This document shows, piece after piece, positions 18,820-27,928 of a stretch of DNA of 64,000 nt. The stretch is from Agrobacterium vitis (GTDB lineage Bacteria; Pseudomonadota; Alphaproteobacteria; Rhizobiales; Rhizobiaceae): contig NZ_JACXXJ020000005.1 of the NCBI RefSeq assembly GCF_014926405.1, positions 3,205,001 to 3,269,000 of the forward strand, written 5' to 3'. The position numbers were made by a program, and so were the translations under genes. Every line of letters starts with the position of its first letter. The stretch's first letter is position 1. The notes beneath the pieces are model-generated. The model had not been told where the DNA came from and ran no database searches. It saw nothing but the letters and a program-made list of their open reading frames with translations.

Positions 18820-21455
18820 TCTGCGGCGACGGAATGGACGAGCACACCGGACGGAATTCGGCAAAGAACCGTGGTGCCTTGGTTGGGAACACTGTTGATC
18901 GACACGGTGCCGTTATGCAGATGCACGAAGCTTTCGACAATCGACAGGCCAAGGCCAGCCCCGGTGCGCTTGCCACCCTTGGCATTCGAGGAAAAACGCT
19001 TGAACACCGATGGCAGCATATCTTCTGGAATGCCGCATCCGGTATCGGAAACCGAAAATACGAAGTCGGCATCTTCGCGCCAGCATTTCAGCACGACCTT
19101 GGCGCCTTCGGGCGAGAAGTTCACGGCATTGGTGATGATCTTGATCAGGATCTGCTTCAGCCGTTGCTGGTCGGCGACAATGTCGCCCAGATGCGACGGA
19201 GCAAGGATTTCCAGCGTCACGCCGCCTTCCTGCAACCGGTCGGTCATCTGCATCGACACATCGTCCAGAAGATCGGTGAGATCGATATCCGAATAGGTCA
19301 GCCGCATGATGCCGGCATCGACTGTGGCAAGGTCGAGAATGTCGTTGACGATGGTCAGCAGAACGGCAGACGAGGTGGAAATATGATCGACATATTCCCC
19401 CTGCCGTTCATTGAGCGGACCGATGGCCGTCGATTTCAACAGATCGGTAAAGCCGATGATATTGGTGAGCGGCGAGCGCAGTTCATAGGAAATATGCTGG
19501 ACGAAATCGTTCTTCAACTCGTCAGCCTTGCGCAGGGCTTCATTCTTTTCAAGCAGCGCCCGTTCCGCCCGAACGCTGTCGGTAATGTTGACGAAGGTCA
19601 GCATCGTCTGGGCATTGGGCAGCGGGATGACAGCGTAATCCAGCACCAGGCCGGACATCAGCTCAATCGTACCTTGGCTGGACGGCCGCTCATCCTCGAA
19701 ACTGGTAATCATCTTGCCGAAGGCGCGCCATCCATCCGGTTTTTCATAGGATAGAGCACAGGCCTCTTCGATGGCGCGGATATGGGTGCCTGGTGCGGCC
19801 TGCGTCTCGGTAATGCCCCAGAGCGCCCGGAAGGCCGGATTGGACAGCCGGATTCGGCCATCAGGACCAAAAACGGCAACGCCTTCGGACAGATGATCGA
19901 TGGTTTCACCCTGAACCCGGACCAGCGTATTATAGCGGGTTTCGAGATCCACCTGTTCGGTGAGGTTCTCAAACACCCAGGTGGCGCCGCCCTGCGGATG
20001 GGCAGAGGCGATGACGCGTAGGGTCTGGCCGTTGGGCAGGTGCCATAGCACGGTCTGGGTATCGATGGAGCGGTAGACAGAAAGGGTGTTTTCCTTCCAT
20101 GCCTTCCAGCTCAACTGTTCCGGCAACTTGCCGGCGCTGCGCAGCCGGTCCAGCAATTCGGCATGGTCGGGGCGAGATTCGAGGAAAGCAAGATCCAGAT
20201 CCCAGAGCTGCTGGAAGGCCTGATTGTAGAATTGCAGCCGCCGTTCGCCGTCGAAAATCGCCACGGGCGTTGCCAGATGATCCAGCGTTTCGGCGTGGCT
20301 TTTCAAGGTGCGGCTCAATTCCTCGCGCAGCGCCTCTTCACGCGATACGTCGATGGCCATGCCGCAAGAGCCCTTCGGCGTCTTGGTATCGACCACAGAA
20401 AAGAACGTGCGGTTGCCATGCACGACGGTGGAAACCGTATCGTGGTAAGGCGAAATCGGCGTCAACGTCGCCCGGATCTTTTCCCGGGTAATGGTGTTGA
20501 GGATTTCACGGCCTTCCTGTATGGCCTGATCAGGGGTCAGCGCTTCAACGGCATCGCTATAGGCCTGATTGACCCAGACCAGCCGCCCCTCGGAATCGCG
20601 CTGCCAGACGGGTTGTTCGACGGATTCCAGCAGGCTTTCGAAGGTTTCGATGGCGGTGGAGAGCCGGGTCTTTTCGATCTTCAGCTCGGCCAGTTCGGCG
20701 CGCAGATTATTGAGCGCCACGAAACGGGCAAAGGCCCGCCCGCCGGAAACACGGCCCTGCACTTCCAGCACCTCGTCGCGATAGGTCTCGACGATCAGGT
20801 CAAAGCTCTGGGCGTTAAAGCGCAGTTTCTCAATGGCATTGTCCAGGTCGGCGGCCGAACCGGGCTTCATCCAGCGGCCAAAGGCCAAGAAATCGCCTTC
20901 GGTCTGGGGTGCGCCGGTTTCAACGGGCAATTGGCCCAGCTGTTCCGGCTTGGTTTCACCACCGTCCCAGATGACGATGCGACGGTTCTTGTCGGCAATC
21001 AGCGCCTGATAACGGGAAATGCGCTGGTTGGCATCCGACAGGGCCGATCGTATCTCCCGGCTATCCGCCTCGATACTGTTGCGCTGACGCACCAGCCAGA
21101 GTGTGGACAGAAGCGTCGCGGAAATCGCGCCGATTACCAGGGAAAGGCCAATCATTTCAGTGGATGAAAACGTGCCGATGCCGCCCGCATTCAGCTGCGG
21201 CACGGCAATCGTTTGCGCTAGGGCAGAATGGCACACGAGCCCACCAGCAAGAACCGTGCTCCCGTGCAGCCACCAGCGCGATAAACGCAGGAAGCCACGT
21301 CCGGCGATGCCGCTGGCCGCGCCTGCGCTGGGTCCTGTGTCCCCGAAGGACGCAGATTCGGCGCGCATGGTTTTACCCGCGCTTCCCCGTAGGCCCGTCC
21401 TTCCCCGTAGGCCCGTCCTTCCCCGTAGGAACGGGTATTTCTTCTGAACCGTCAT
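18816..21455 (-). CDS. divL: DivL-type PAS sensor kinase homologue with Tyr in the H-box
   Basis: About 879 residues from the ATG at 21455. After a basic, repeat-bearing N-terminus come two hydrophobic segments (around LHGSTVLAGGLVCHSALAQ and MIGLSLVIGAISATLLSTLWLV), a coiled stretch, several PAS domains, then the dimerisation and ATPase domains. The H-box reads HISYELRSPLTNI: the phospho-accepting His is replaced by Tyr (residue 657; codon TAT at 19487-19485). This is the hallmark of DivL, which regulates CckA and hence CtrA in alphaproteobacteria. Motifs IITNAVNFSPEG, SDTGCGIPEDM and GAGLGLSIVESFV remain. The start is uncertain: ATGs at 21551, 21455 and 21368 are all in frame. The gene overlaps tsaE-amgK by ATGA. 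Confidence 0.85.
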   Translation of the reverse strand: MTVQKKYPFLRGRTGLRGRTGLRGSAGKTMRAESASFGDTGPSAGAASGIAGRGFLRLSRWWLHGSTVLAGGLVCHSALAQTIAVPQLNAGGIGTFSSTEMIGLSLVIGAISATLLSTLWLVRQRNSIEADSREIRSALSDANQRISRYQALIADKNRRIVIWDGGETKPEQLGQLPVETGAPQTEGDFLAFGRWMKPGSAADLDNAIEKLRFNAQSFDLIVETYRDEVLEVQGRVSGGRAFARFVALNNLRAELAELKIEKTRLSTAIETFESLLESVEQPVWQRDSEGRLVWVNQAYSDAVEALTPDQAIQEGREILNTITREKIRATLTPISPYHDTVSTVVHGNRTFFSVVDTKTPKGSCGMAIDVSREEALREELSRTLKSHAETLDHLATPVAIFDGERRLQFYNQAFQQLWDLDLAFLESRPDHAELLDRLRSAGKLPEQLSWKAWKENTLSVYRSIDTQTVLWHLPNGQTLRVIASAHPQGGATWVFENLTEQVDLETRYNTLVRVQGETIDHLSEGVAVFGPDGRIRLSNPAFRALWGITETQAAPGTHIRAIEEACALSYEKPDGWRAFGKMITSFEDERPSSQGTIELMSGLVLDYAVIPLPNAQTMLTFVNITDSVRAERALLEKNEALRKADELKNDFVQHISYELRSPLTNIIGFTDLLKSTAIGPLNERQGEYVDHISTSSAVLLTIVNDILDLATVDAGIMRLTYSDIDLTDLLDDVSMQMTDRLQEGGVTLEILAPSHLGDIVADQQRLKQILIKIITNAVNFSPEGAKVVLKCWREDADFVFSVSDTGCGIPEDMLPSVFKRFSSNAKGGKRTGAGLGLSIVESFVHLHNGTVSINSVPNQGTTVLCRIPSGVLVHSVAAE
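21382..21430. repeat. 18-bp tandem repeat in the 5' end of divL
   Basis: Units starting at 21382, 21400 and 21418 read CTTCCCCGTAGGCCCGTC, the last one partial. In the divL frame they encode repeated TGLRGR units. If translation starts at the later ATG (21368) the repeat would be in the leader instead. Confidence 0.85.
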
Positions 21456-21759
21456 TTCCGGTCTGTCTCCGTCCACTGTGCCGCAATTCCGACAAGACAT
21501 CCCCATTTCGCGTGTGCACATGCCGAATGCATCACCCGAGGGTGACGTCATGCAAACGGCTTTTTGCTTCACGGGGTCATAGGCAGCGTGACCGGAAAAA
21601 ATCGGCCACCACACACTGCCTGCGCACCTGCGAGGCACACGAATCAAGTTTTAAAACAATACTGTGGATAAGATTTTGAAAAAAGGGGCAAAGAAAAAAA
21701 GAAATCGCAGCCTTTGTCAAGGCCGCGATTTCTATATCTTGTGTATATCTGGCTACGGA
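21456..21759. other. ahcY-divL intergenic region
   Basis: About 300 bases between the end of ahcY and the most likely divL start. It contains the alternative in-frame divL starts and an A-rich stretch near 21655-21710. No RNA gene or convincing terminator was recognised. Confidence 0.5.
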
Positions 21760-23160
21760 TTAGTATCTGTAGTGGTCAGCCTTGAACGGGCCAGATGGCG
21801 TGACACCAATATAGGAGGCCTGTTCGTCAGAAAGTTCAGTCAATCTGACGCCGAGCTTTTCCAGATGCAGGCGTGCGACCTTTTCATCGAGATGTTTCGG
21901 CAGAACGTAAACCTGGTTCTTATAGGCGTCGGGCTTGGTGAAAAGCTCGATCTGGGCCAGAACCTGGTTGGTGAACGACGCGCTCATCACGAAGGACGGA
22001 TGGCCCGTGGCATTGCCGAGGTTGAGCAATCGGCCTTCCGAAAGCAGGATCATCCGGTTGCCCGCCGGGAATTCGATCATGTCGACCTGCGGCTTGATGT
22101 TAACCCATTTCAGGTTCTTCAGCGCGACAACCTGAATTTCGTTGTCGAAATGGCCGATATTGCCAACAATGGCCATGTCCTTCATCTCGCGCATATGCTC
22201 GATGCGAATGACATCCTTATTGCCGGTCGTGGTGATGAAGATATCCGCCGTCTTGACGACATCTTCAAGCCGCACCACTTCAAAACCGTCCATAGCGGCC
22301 TGCAAAGCGCAGATCGGATCCACTTCCGTGACCTTGACGCGGGCGCCAGCGCCGCTCAACGACGCAGCCGAGCCCTTGCCGACATCACCGTAGCCGCAAA
22401 CCACGGCAACCTTGCCGGCCATCATCACGTCGGTGGCGCGACGAATGCCGTCGACCAGCGATTCCTTGCAGCCGTATTTGTTGTCAAACTTCGACTTGGT
22501 AACGGAATCGTTGACATTAATAGCAGGGAAAGGCAGCAGGCCCTTTTGGCTGAGCTGGTAGAGGCGGTTGACGCCTGTCGTGGTTTCTTCGGTGACACCC
22601 TTGATGGCGTCACGCTGTTTGGTAAAGAAGCCCGGTGTTGCTGCCAAGCGCTTCTTGATCTGCGCGAACAGGATTTCTTCTTCTTCGGACGAAGGGTTGA
22701 CCAGAATATTTTCACCGGCTTCGGCGCGCGCACCAAGCAGGATATACATGGTGGCGTCGCCGCCATCGTCGAGGATCATGTTGGACTGGCCACCATCAGT
22801 CCATTGGAAGATCCGGTCGGTATAATCCCAATATTCCGTCAGGCTTTCACCCTTGACGGCAAAGACCGGCACGCCCGAGGCAGCGATTGCGGCGGCGGCA
22901 TGGTCCTGGGTGGAAAAGATGTTGCAGGATGCCCAGCGTACCTCGGCGCCCAGCGCCGTCAACGTCTCGATCAGCACAGCTGTCTGAATGGTCATGTGCA
23001 GCGAACCGCTGATGCGGGCGCCCTTTAGCGGCTTGGTTTCGCCAAGCTCCGAGCGGCAGGACATCAGGCCCGGCATTTCGGTTTCGGCAATATCCAATTC
23101 CTTGCGACCGTAATCCGCAAGGCCGATATCGGCGACGATGTAATCCTGTACAGTGCTCAT
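21760..23160 (-). CDS. ahcY: Adenosylhomocysteinase
   Basis: A 466-residue S-adenosylhomocysteine hydrolase, splitting SAH to adenosine and homocysteine in the methyl cycle. Landmarks are [36 protein letters not shown] N-terminal segments, the NAD-binding [42 protein letters not shown] and the C-terminal KADHYRY, whose Lys and Tyr close the active site. The ATG at 23160 starts [19 protein letters not shown] and is preferred over an ATG at 23202. The gene is separated from ptsH by 173 bases containing a strong palindromic operator candidate. Downstream, about 300 bases separate it from divL. Confidence 0.97.
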   Translation of the reverse strand: MSTVQDYIVADIGLADYGRKELDIAETEMPGLMSCRSELGETKPLKGARISGSLHMTIQTAVLIETLTALGAEVRWASCNIFSTQDHAAAAIAASGVPVFAVKGESLTEYWDYTDRIFQWTDGGQSNMILDDGGDATMYILLGARAEAGENILVNPSSEEEEILFAQIKKRLAATPGFFTKQRDAIKGVTEETTTGVNRLYQLSQKGLLPFPAINVNDSVTKSKFDNKYGCKESLVDGIRRATDVMMAGKVAVVCGYGDVGKGSAASLSGAGARVKVTEVDPICALQAAMDGFEVVRLEDVVKTADIFITTTGNKDVIRIEHMREMKDMAIVGNIGHFDNEIQVVALKNLKWVNIKPQVDMIEFPAGNRMILLSEGRLLNLGNATGHPSFVMSASFTNQVLAQIELFTKPDAYKNQVYVLPKHLDEKVARLHLEKLGVRLTELSDEQASYIGVTPSGPFKADHYRY

Positions 23161-23294
23161 GGCGTTCTCCAGACCGGGTTGAAACGCAAGGCCAGCGCCC
23201 ATCCGAAAAGATGGCCAGGCCTATGCGCCGCCCGCCATTCTGCGGCAGGCCAGTGTCATCCGTGTATCAGGGAACGTCGGGGAAGGCAATAATC

Positions 23295-23322
23295 ACATAA
23301 AGAGGTCTTTATATCTTTATGT
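23295..23322. promoter_or_regulatory. Palindromic operator candidate upstream of ahcY
   Basis: Nine-base perfect arms ACATAAAGA and TCTTTATGT flank a 10-base spacer GGTCTTTATA. A smaller nested palindrome AAAGAGGTCTTT overlaps the left arm. It lies about 135 bases before the ahcY start and 12 bases after the ptsH stop. SAH-responsive repressors (SahR, ArsR family) control ahcY in many proteobacteria, so a methyl-cycle regulator is a reasonable but unproven partner. Confidence 0.6.
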
Positions 23323-23333
23323 TCGATCTTGGT

Positions 23334-23609
23334 TTACATTTCCTCGCCAAACTTGTCGCGCACCAGCGCATCCAGCGTGTCGATTGCCTTTTCAGCCTCT
23401 TCGCCTGAGGTAACGACGGTAATCGTGCAGCCGGGGCTCGCCGCCAACATCATCAGACCCATGATCGAGGTTCCGCCGACGGTGGTTCCATCCTTGCTGA
23501 CGGTGACTTCGGCATTAAAGCCCTGCACCGTCTGGACGAATTTGGCGGACGCCCGGGCATGAAGGCCGCGCTTGTTGACGATCAGCAGGTCTCTGGTGAA
23601 GGAGGTCAT
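23334..23609 (-). CDS. ptsH: PTS phosphocarrier HPr (NPr type)
   Basis: A 91-residue HPr. GLHARASAKFV carries the phosphorylated His and GGTSIMGLMMLAA carries the regulatory Ser that HprK modifies. No sugar transporter components lie nearby, so it belongs to the regulatory, incomplete PTS typical of alphaproteobacteria, passing phosphate from a PtsP-type EI to EIIA proteins. It follows manX by 14 bases and precedes ahcY. Confidence 0.95.
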   Translation of the reverse strand: MTSFTRDLLIVNKRGLHARASAKFVQTVQGFNAEVTVSKDGTTVGGTSIMGLMMLAASPGCTITVVTSGEEAEKAIDTLDALVRDKFGEEM

Positions 23610-23623
23610 ATTACCCGCCGTTC

Positions 23624-24025
23624 CTATTTGCCGCTCAGAACGCGGCTGGCCACATTGATGTATTTGCGGCCGGCTTCCGACGCATCGACGAGTGCTTTTT
23701 CCATGTCATTCTCGCCGCGCACTCCCGCCAGCTTGATCAGCATGGGCAGGTTGACGCCGGCGATCACTTCGATCCGCCCGGTATTCATCACCGAAATTGC
23801 GAGATTGGAAGGCGTTCCCCCGAACATATCCGTCAGGATGATCACCCCATGCCCATCATCGGCGCGCATCACAGCATCCAGGATATCCTGGCGGCGCTGA
23901 TCCATATCGTCCTCCGGACCGATACAGATTGTCTCGATGAATTTCTGCGGACCAACGACATGTTCCACGGCATAATGAAATTCTTCAGCCAGCTTGCCAT
24001 GGGTGACAAGCACAAGTCCGATCAT
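23624..24025 (-). CDS. manX: PTS IIA component, mannose/sorbose family (regulatory)
   Basis: A 133-residue EIIA-Man domain protein. MIGLVLVTHGKLAEEF has the phosphorylated His at about residue 9, and VIILTDMFGGTPSNLA is the family signature. No IIB, IIC or IID genes are present, so it probably serves as a regulatory phosphoacceptor rather than part of a transporter. It is placed between hprK and ptsH, with 14 bases to ptsH. Confidence 0.93.
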   Translation of the reverse strand: MIGLVLVTHGKLAEEFHYAVEHVVGPQKFIETICIGPEDDMDQRRQDILDAVMRADDGHGVIILTDMFGGTPSNLAISVMNTGRIEVIAGVNLPMLIKLAGVRGENDMEKALVDASEAGRKYINVASRVLSGK

Positions 24026-24385
24026 TCGCTTATAGCTCCCTGCTCAACTGCTGACCGCCAGTTATCGCACTGCAATAGTTTCGTCCACCAATCTGTTGTC
24101 TCGCAAGGCACGCGTTGGCACAAGAAAAGCCCTATTTGAAAATCCAACACACAACCTTTACGCGCAACAACACCTTGTTGATCAACGATAACTTACCCCT
24201 GAAGTCTGTCAGGTTCGGTTTGAACCTGACACCCTCTCGCTTATCTTGCTTTCGTTTGTCTTTTTGGGAAAACCTCGTTCAACTTCTCCCTGACAAACTC
24301 CAATATTGTCCGATCAATTCTGTGCAGTGCATCTTGGCGATGAAAACACGAAGTGCAAGTGCAAAATAGTCTTGATGCCACGCCT
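24026..24385. other. hprK-manX gap expanded by a repeat element
   Basis: A 360-base non-coding gap in an otherwise tight cluster. It contains repeat copy A (see 24204-24300) with a 9-bp hairpin. No reading frame here resembles a protein. The hprK-manX spacing in related genomes is, from memory, much shorter. Confidence 0.6.
24204..24300 (+). repeat. Dispersed intergenic repeat, copy A
   Basis: Begins with hairpin GTCAGGTTC-GGTTT-GAACCTGAC (24208-24230). It is followed by a core TTTCGTTTGTCTTTTTGGG then AAAACC and an end CCCTGACAAACTC. The same module order is seen in copies B (26729-26825, inverted) and C (41210-41305). Confidence 0.85.
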
Positions 24386-24844
24386 TTAATCTGACGCCCA
24401 CGCCTCCAGCAACCATTGCAGCCCCGCAACGCTTGGATGATGAGCTGGGCATAGGCGAAGGACAGGTAAGGATTGACCCGGAAAAAAACACCTGCTTTCA
24501 GCGCTTTGCGGCAGGCGTTCCGTCATCGACGATGGCTCGACCGAAAGGACGACGGCATCGATCACCGCCGCATCGAGGCTTGGAACGGTCACCAATCCGC
24601 TGAATCGGATTTCCATCAACCCGGCAATTGTCTGGGGTCGGGACGCGATCAATCTGCCGCCTCGGGCTTCCAGCCATACCCTATCGTCGGCCACCAGAGC
24701 GGCAAAAAGGCCATTTTGCCACGCATTTTCCAGCAGGAGGCGGGCCAATTGCGACTTCCCCGACCCACTCGGCCCCATGATCAAATAGCCTCGCCTGCCC
24801 AGCACGACACCGGTTGCATGCAGGTTGAGCCGGCTCTCGTTCAT
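24386..24844 (-). CDS. hprK: Short HPr kinase/phosphorylase
   Basis: A 152-residue protein, about half the length of the Gram-positive enzyme. It keeps the catalytic domain with Walker A IMGPSGSGKSQLAR and lacks the N-terminal domain, as is usual in alphaproteobacteria. It phosphorylates the regulatory Ser of HPr. The ATG at 24844 overlaps the chvG stop as ATGA, tying PTS control to the ChvG-ChvI acid/envelope response. Confidence 0.9.
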   Translation of the reverse strand: MNESRLNLHATGVVLGRRGYLIMGPSGSGKSQLARLLLENAWQNGLFAALVADDRVWLEARGGRLIASRPQTIAGLMEIRFSGLVTVPSLDAAVIDAVVLSVEPSSMTERLPQSAESRCFFPGQSLPVLRLCPAHHPSVAGLQWLLEAWASD

Positions 24845-26613
24845 GGAGATGGCTCTGCCGGCAGGGTCAGGATGAAGCGGGCCCCGAGGATCCGTGCAGT
24901 TTCCGGCTCCAGGATGTTTTCAGCCCGCAACGATCCGCCATGCGCCTCGGCGATCTGCCGGCTGATGGAGAGGCCAAGCCCTGAATTCTGGCCGAAGCTT
25001 TCGCCATCGGGACGGTCGGTATAAAAGCGCTCGAAGATCCGGTCGATATTCTCGACCAGGATACCGGGACCGTTGTCTTCCACCTGCACGACGCAGCGGC
25101 TGCGGGTGCGCGACAGGCGCACAACGATGCGCCCTTCCTTTTCAGGTACGAAGGAACGGGCATTTTCAATCAGGTTGGTGACGATCTGGCCAATACGCAG
25201 GTCATGACCGTTGATGATATAGCGGACCTTCTGGCCCTGCTTGTGCTCCACGACATATTCGATATCGACCGGCTTCTTGCTGCTGCGGATCTGCCTGGAA
25301 ATCTCCACCAGATTGCCAAGCACGACTTCCATATCGACCGGTGCCGCGTCGGTACGCGCCAGTTCTGCATCCAGCCGCGAGGCATCCGAGATATCGCTGA
25401 TCAACCGGTCAAGCCGGCGGACGTCATGCTGGATCACATCCAGAAGCCGCTGCTTCGAGACATCGGTCTTGGCAAGCGGCAGGGTTTCAACAGCGCTGCG
25501 CAGCGACGTCAGCGGATTTTTCAACTCGTGACTGACATCGGCGGCAAAACTCTCGATGGCATCGATCCGGTCGTAAAGTGCCGTGGTCATTTCCCGCAGG
25601 GCCACCGACAGATTGCCGATTTCATCCTGGCGCGCAGAGAAATCCGGGATTTCCTCCCGCTCCTTGGCGCCGCGCCGGACGCGAATGGCCGCTGCCGACA
25701 GGCGCCGCAGCGGATTGGCAATGGTCGAGGACAGCAGCAGAGAAAGCACGATATTGACCAGCGTGGCCACGCCGAACACCCGCAGGATCGCCAGGCGTTC
25801 CGCATGGACGATCTTGTCGATATCGCCAGCCTGGGTGGATAGCAAAAGCACGCCGAGCACGGCGCGGAAACGCTGGACCGGCACCGCCACGGAAACAATC
25901 AACTCGCCCTGTTCGGTCACGCGCACCACGGCACCGCGCACCCCGGTTAGCGCATTCATCACTTCAGGGTAGATTGATCCATCCCCGCCCGGCGCTTCCT
26001 TGTAGAGCGGCACATTGCTCGGTTGCAGCATGCGATTGAATTGCTTGGCCAGCCATTCCGTCCAGCTGCCGGTATCCCCCTCGACGGGTGGAAGATCGTA
26101 ACGCAGCACCTGACCGCGGGAATAGAGATGGCGCGAATCCAGCAGCAGATTGGCATCGGCATCAAACAGCCGCGCCCTGGTGCGGGTCGGCGAAATCAGG
26201 CGGCGCAGCACGGGGGCGACCCGCTCCGGCTTGATGGGAAATTCCAGGTCTTCGTCATTCGGCACCGGGGTAATGCTTTGCCCCGCCTGCAATTCCAGCA
26301 GCTTTTGCGGATCGATGGTGATGGAATTGGTATCCACCGATGCCGAGGCAGAAATCGCTCCGGCAATAATTTCCCCCTGGGTCAGCAGGCTTTCCACCCG
26401 CGCATCGATCAGCCCTTCGCGAAACTGATTGAGATACATGATACCAGCGACCAGAACGATCAGCGCCGCAAGATTAAAGAAAACGATCCGTCGCGTCAGA
26501 CTGGAGAAAACGGCATTGCCGAAGATGCGTCTGATCAAGGTAAAGGGATGAGAAAAGGACAGGCGCAAGGGCAGCCTGCGGCTCTCGCCGGGATCCCCGT
26601 CCTTATCGTCCAT
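24841..26613 (-). CDS. chvG: Sensor histidine kinase ChvG (ExoS)
   Basis: A 590-residue membrane kinase. A first transmembrane segment (IVFFNLAALIVLVAGIMYL), a large periplasmic sensor domain, a second segment (VFGVATLVNIVLSLLLSSTI), a HAMP-like linker (NPLRRLSAAAIRVRRGA), then the H-box FAADVSHELKNPLTSL, the N-box TNLIENARSF and the G boxes VEDNGPGI and GLGLSISRQIAEAHGG. ChvG senses acid and envelope state and phosphorylates ChvI. In Agrobacterium and Sinorhizobium it is needed for virulence or symbiosis and exopolysaccharide control. The ATG at 26613 (MDDKDGDPG) is preferred over an upstream in-frame start at 26649. Confidence 0.96.
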   Translation of the reverse strand: MDDKDGDPGESRRLPLRLSFSHPFTLIRRIFGNAVFSSLTRRIVFFNLAALIVLVAGIMYLNQFREGLIDARVESLLTQGEIIAGAISASASVDTNSITIDPQKLLELQAGQSITPVPNDEDLEFPIKPERVAPVLRRLISPTRTRARLFDADANLLLDSRHLYSRGQVLRYDLPPVEGDTGSWTEWLAKQFNRMLQPSNVPLYKEAPGGDGSIYPEVMNALTGVRGAVVRVTEQGELIVSVAVPVQRFRAVLGVLLLSTQAGDIDKIVHAERLAILRVFGVATLVNIVLSLLLSSTIANPLRRLSAAAIRVRRGAKEREEIPDFSARQDEIGNLSVALREMTTALYDRIDAIESFAADVSHELKNPLTSLRSAVETLPLAKTDVSKQRLLDVIQHDVRRLDRLISDISDASRLDAELARTDAAPVDMEVVLGNLVEISRQIRSSKKPVDIEYVVEHKQGQKVRYIINGHDLRIGQIVTNLIENARSFVPEKEGRIVVRLSRTRSRCVVQVEDNGPGILVENIDRIFERFYTDRPDGESFGQNSGLGLSISRQIAEAHGGSLRAENILEPETARILGARFILTLPAEPSP

Positions 26614-26728
26614 AGGCCTTTTGGATAGAATTCCCCTCACACGGCACACTTATCCTGTGGGACAATCGAATCCCACCGAATACCGTCATGTCTGCCGTCA
26701 ACGTTCATTCTCAACCGGGCCTGGTCCT

Positions 26729-26825
26729 AGAGTTTGTCAGGGAAACCGGTTTTCCCGAAAAGACAAACGAAAACAAGAGAATTGAGAGCATGCCTGGTTC
26801 AATCTGAACCTGCCAGGCTCTCAAT
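26729..26825 (-). repeat. Dispersed intergenic repeat, copy B
   Basis: On the minus strand this reads as copy A: a hairpin (CCTGGTTCA-ATC-TGAACC with outer GAGAGC/CTCTC arms, about 26783-26825), then GTTTTCGTTTGTCTTTTCGGG, AAAACCGG and CCCTGACAAACTCTAGG. It sits between chvI and chvG, just after the chvI stop region, and may act as a transcription attenuator between the two genes. Confidence 0.85.
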
Positions 26826-26850
26826 CCGCAAGCAATGCCCGCAGGCGGCA

Positions 26851-27573
26851 TCAGGCCGTTTCGCGGAAGCGGTATCCAACGCCGTACAGCGTTTCGATCA
26901 TGTCGAAATCATTGTCCACCATTTTGAACTTCTTTCGCAGGCGCTTGATATGGCTGTCAATGGTGCGGTCATCGACATAGACCTGTTCGTCATAGGCGGC
27001 ATCCATCAGCGCGTCGCGGCTTTTCACCACGCCGGGCCGCTGGGCCAGCGAATGCAGGATCAGAAATTCAGTGACTGTCAGCGTGACCGGATCGCCTTTC
27101 CAGGTGCAGGTATGGCGCTCCTGGTCCATGACCAGTTGGCCGCGCTCCAGGTTGCGGGCCTGCTGCTCGGCAGCACTCTTGACATTGCCGGGTGCGTTTC
27201 CAGTCTCGCGATTGGCCGCACGGCGCAGAATGGCCTTGACCCGCTCCACCAGCAGGCGCTGCGAAAACGGCTTGGTGATGAAGTCGTCGGCCCCCATTTT
27301 CAAGCCGAACAATTCATCGATTTCCTCATCCTTGGAGGTCAGGAAAATCACCGGGATATCGGACTTCTGACGCAGGCGGCGTAAAAGCTCCATCCCATCC
27401 ATGCGCGGCATCTTGATATCGAAGATTGCCAGCTGTGGCGGCCGCGCCAGAAGCCCGTCCAGCGCCGAAGCTCCATCCGTATAGGTTTCGACCTTATAGC
27501 CCTCGGCTTCGAGAGCGATCGAAACCGACGTCAGAATATTCCGGTCGTCGTCAACAAGCGCAATTGTCTGCAT
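26851..27573 (-). CDS. chvI: Response regulator ChvI
   Basis: A 240-residue OmpR-type regulator. The receiver has [11 protein letters not shown], phosphoacceptor Asp in [13 protein letters not shown] and the conserved Lys in FITKPFS. The winged-helix C-terminus has [20 protein letters not shown] and [11 protein letters not shown]. The ATG at 27573 ([10 protein letters not shown]) has a GGAG about 9 bases upstream; the in-frame ATG at 27591 lacks a ribosome-binding site. It is divergent from pckA, which ChvI is reported to influence. chvG starts 237 bases downstream beyond a repeat element. Confidence 0.96.
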   Translation of the reverse strand: MQTIALVDDDRNILTSVSIALEAEGYKVETYTDGASALDGLLARPPQLAIFDIKMPRMDGMELLRRLRQKSDIPVIFLTSKDEEIDELFGLKMGADDFITKPFSQRLLVERVKAILRRAANRETGNAPGNVKSAAEQQARNLERGQLVMDQERHTCTWKGDPVTLTVTEFLILHSLAQRPGVVKSRDALMDAAYDEQVYVDDRTIDSHIKRLRKKFKMVDNDFDMIETLYGVGYRFRETA

Positions 27574-27928
27574 GCCGTTTATCTCCGTCATTACCGATTG
27601 CCGTCACCGCCCATCAAGAAGGTGACGGCCCGCAGCCCCATTCCATATAGGGGCCGCGAAGCGCTTCATGAGGGTAAAGGTGGAACAAATTGTGGCAAAG
27701 ATAAAGGAGGCTGGCGTCTCCGGCTTCAACCCCGTCTCGTTTCGACGGCAAAAGACAAACGCGCATCGCCTTTAAACTGAACCGATTTAAAACTAACATA
27801 CCAGTTTAAAACGATTAAATATATGATATTATTGATGTTTTCAAGATTTTACTCTTGCGTTTTTAAAATTCGGTCATTAGCGTTGACCCATAATTATCTA
27901 GCTATCCCGCTGAAGAAGGAATTGCATC
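27574..27928. promoter_or_regulatory. chvI-pckA divergent regulatory region
   Basis: A 355-base non-coding region. The pckA-proximal half (about 27770-27900) is very AT-rich with repeated TTTAAA elements: CCTTTAAACTGAACCG, GATTTAAAACTAAC and CAGTTTAAAACGATTAAA. A pseudo-palindrome AAACT-8-AGTTT spans about 27787-27806. pckA in rhizobia is controlled by a LacI-type repressor (PckR), so these elements are candidates for its operator and the promoter. Confidence 0.5.

Noticed and set aside
23161..23294. SAM or SAH riboswitch upstream of ahcY
   Set aside because: I looked for a conserved aptamer-like arrangement and did not see one; the palindrome at 23295 looks like a protein operator instead. 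A covariance-model scan would settle it.
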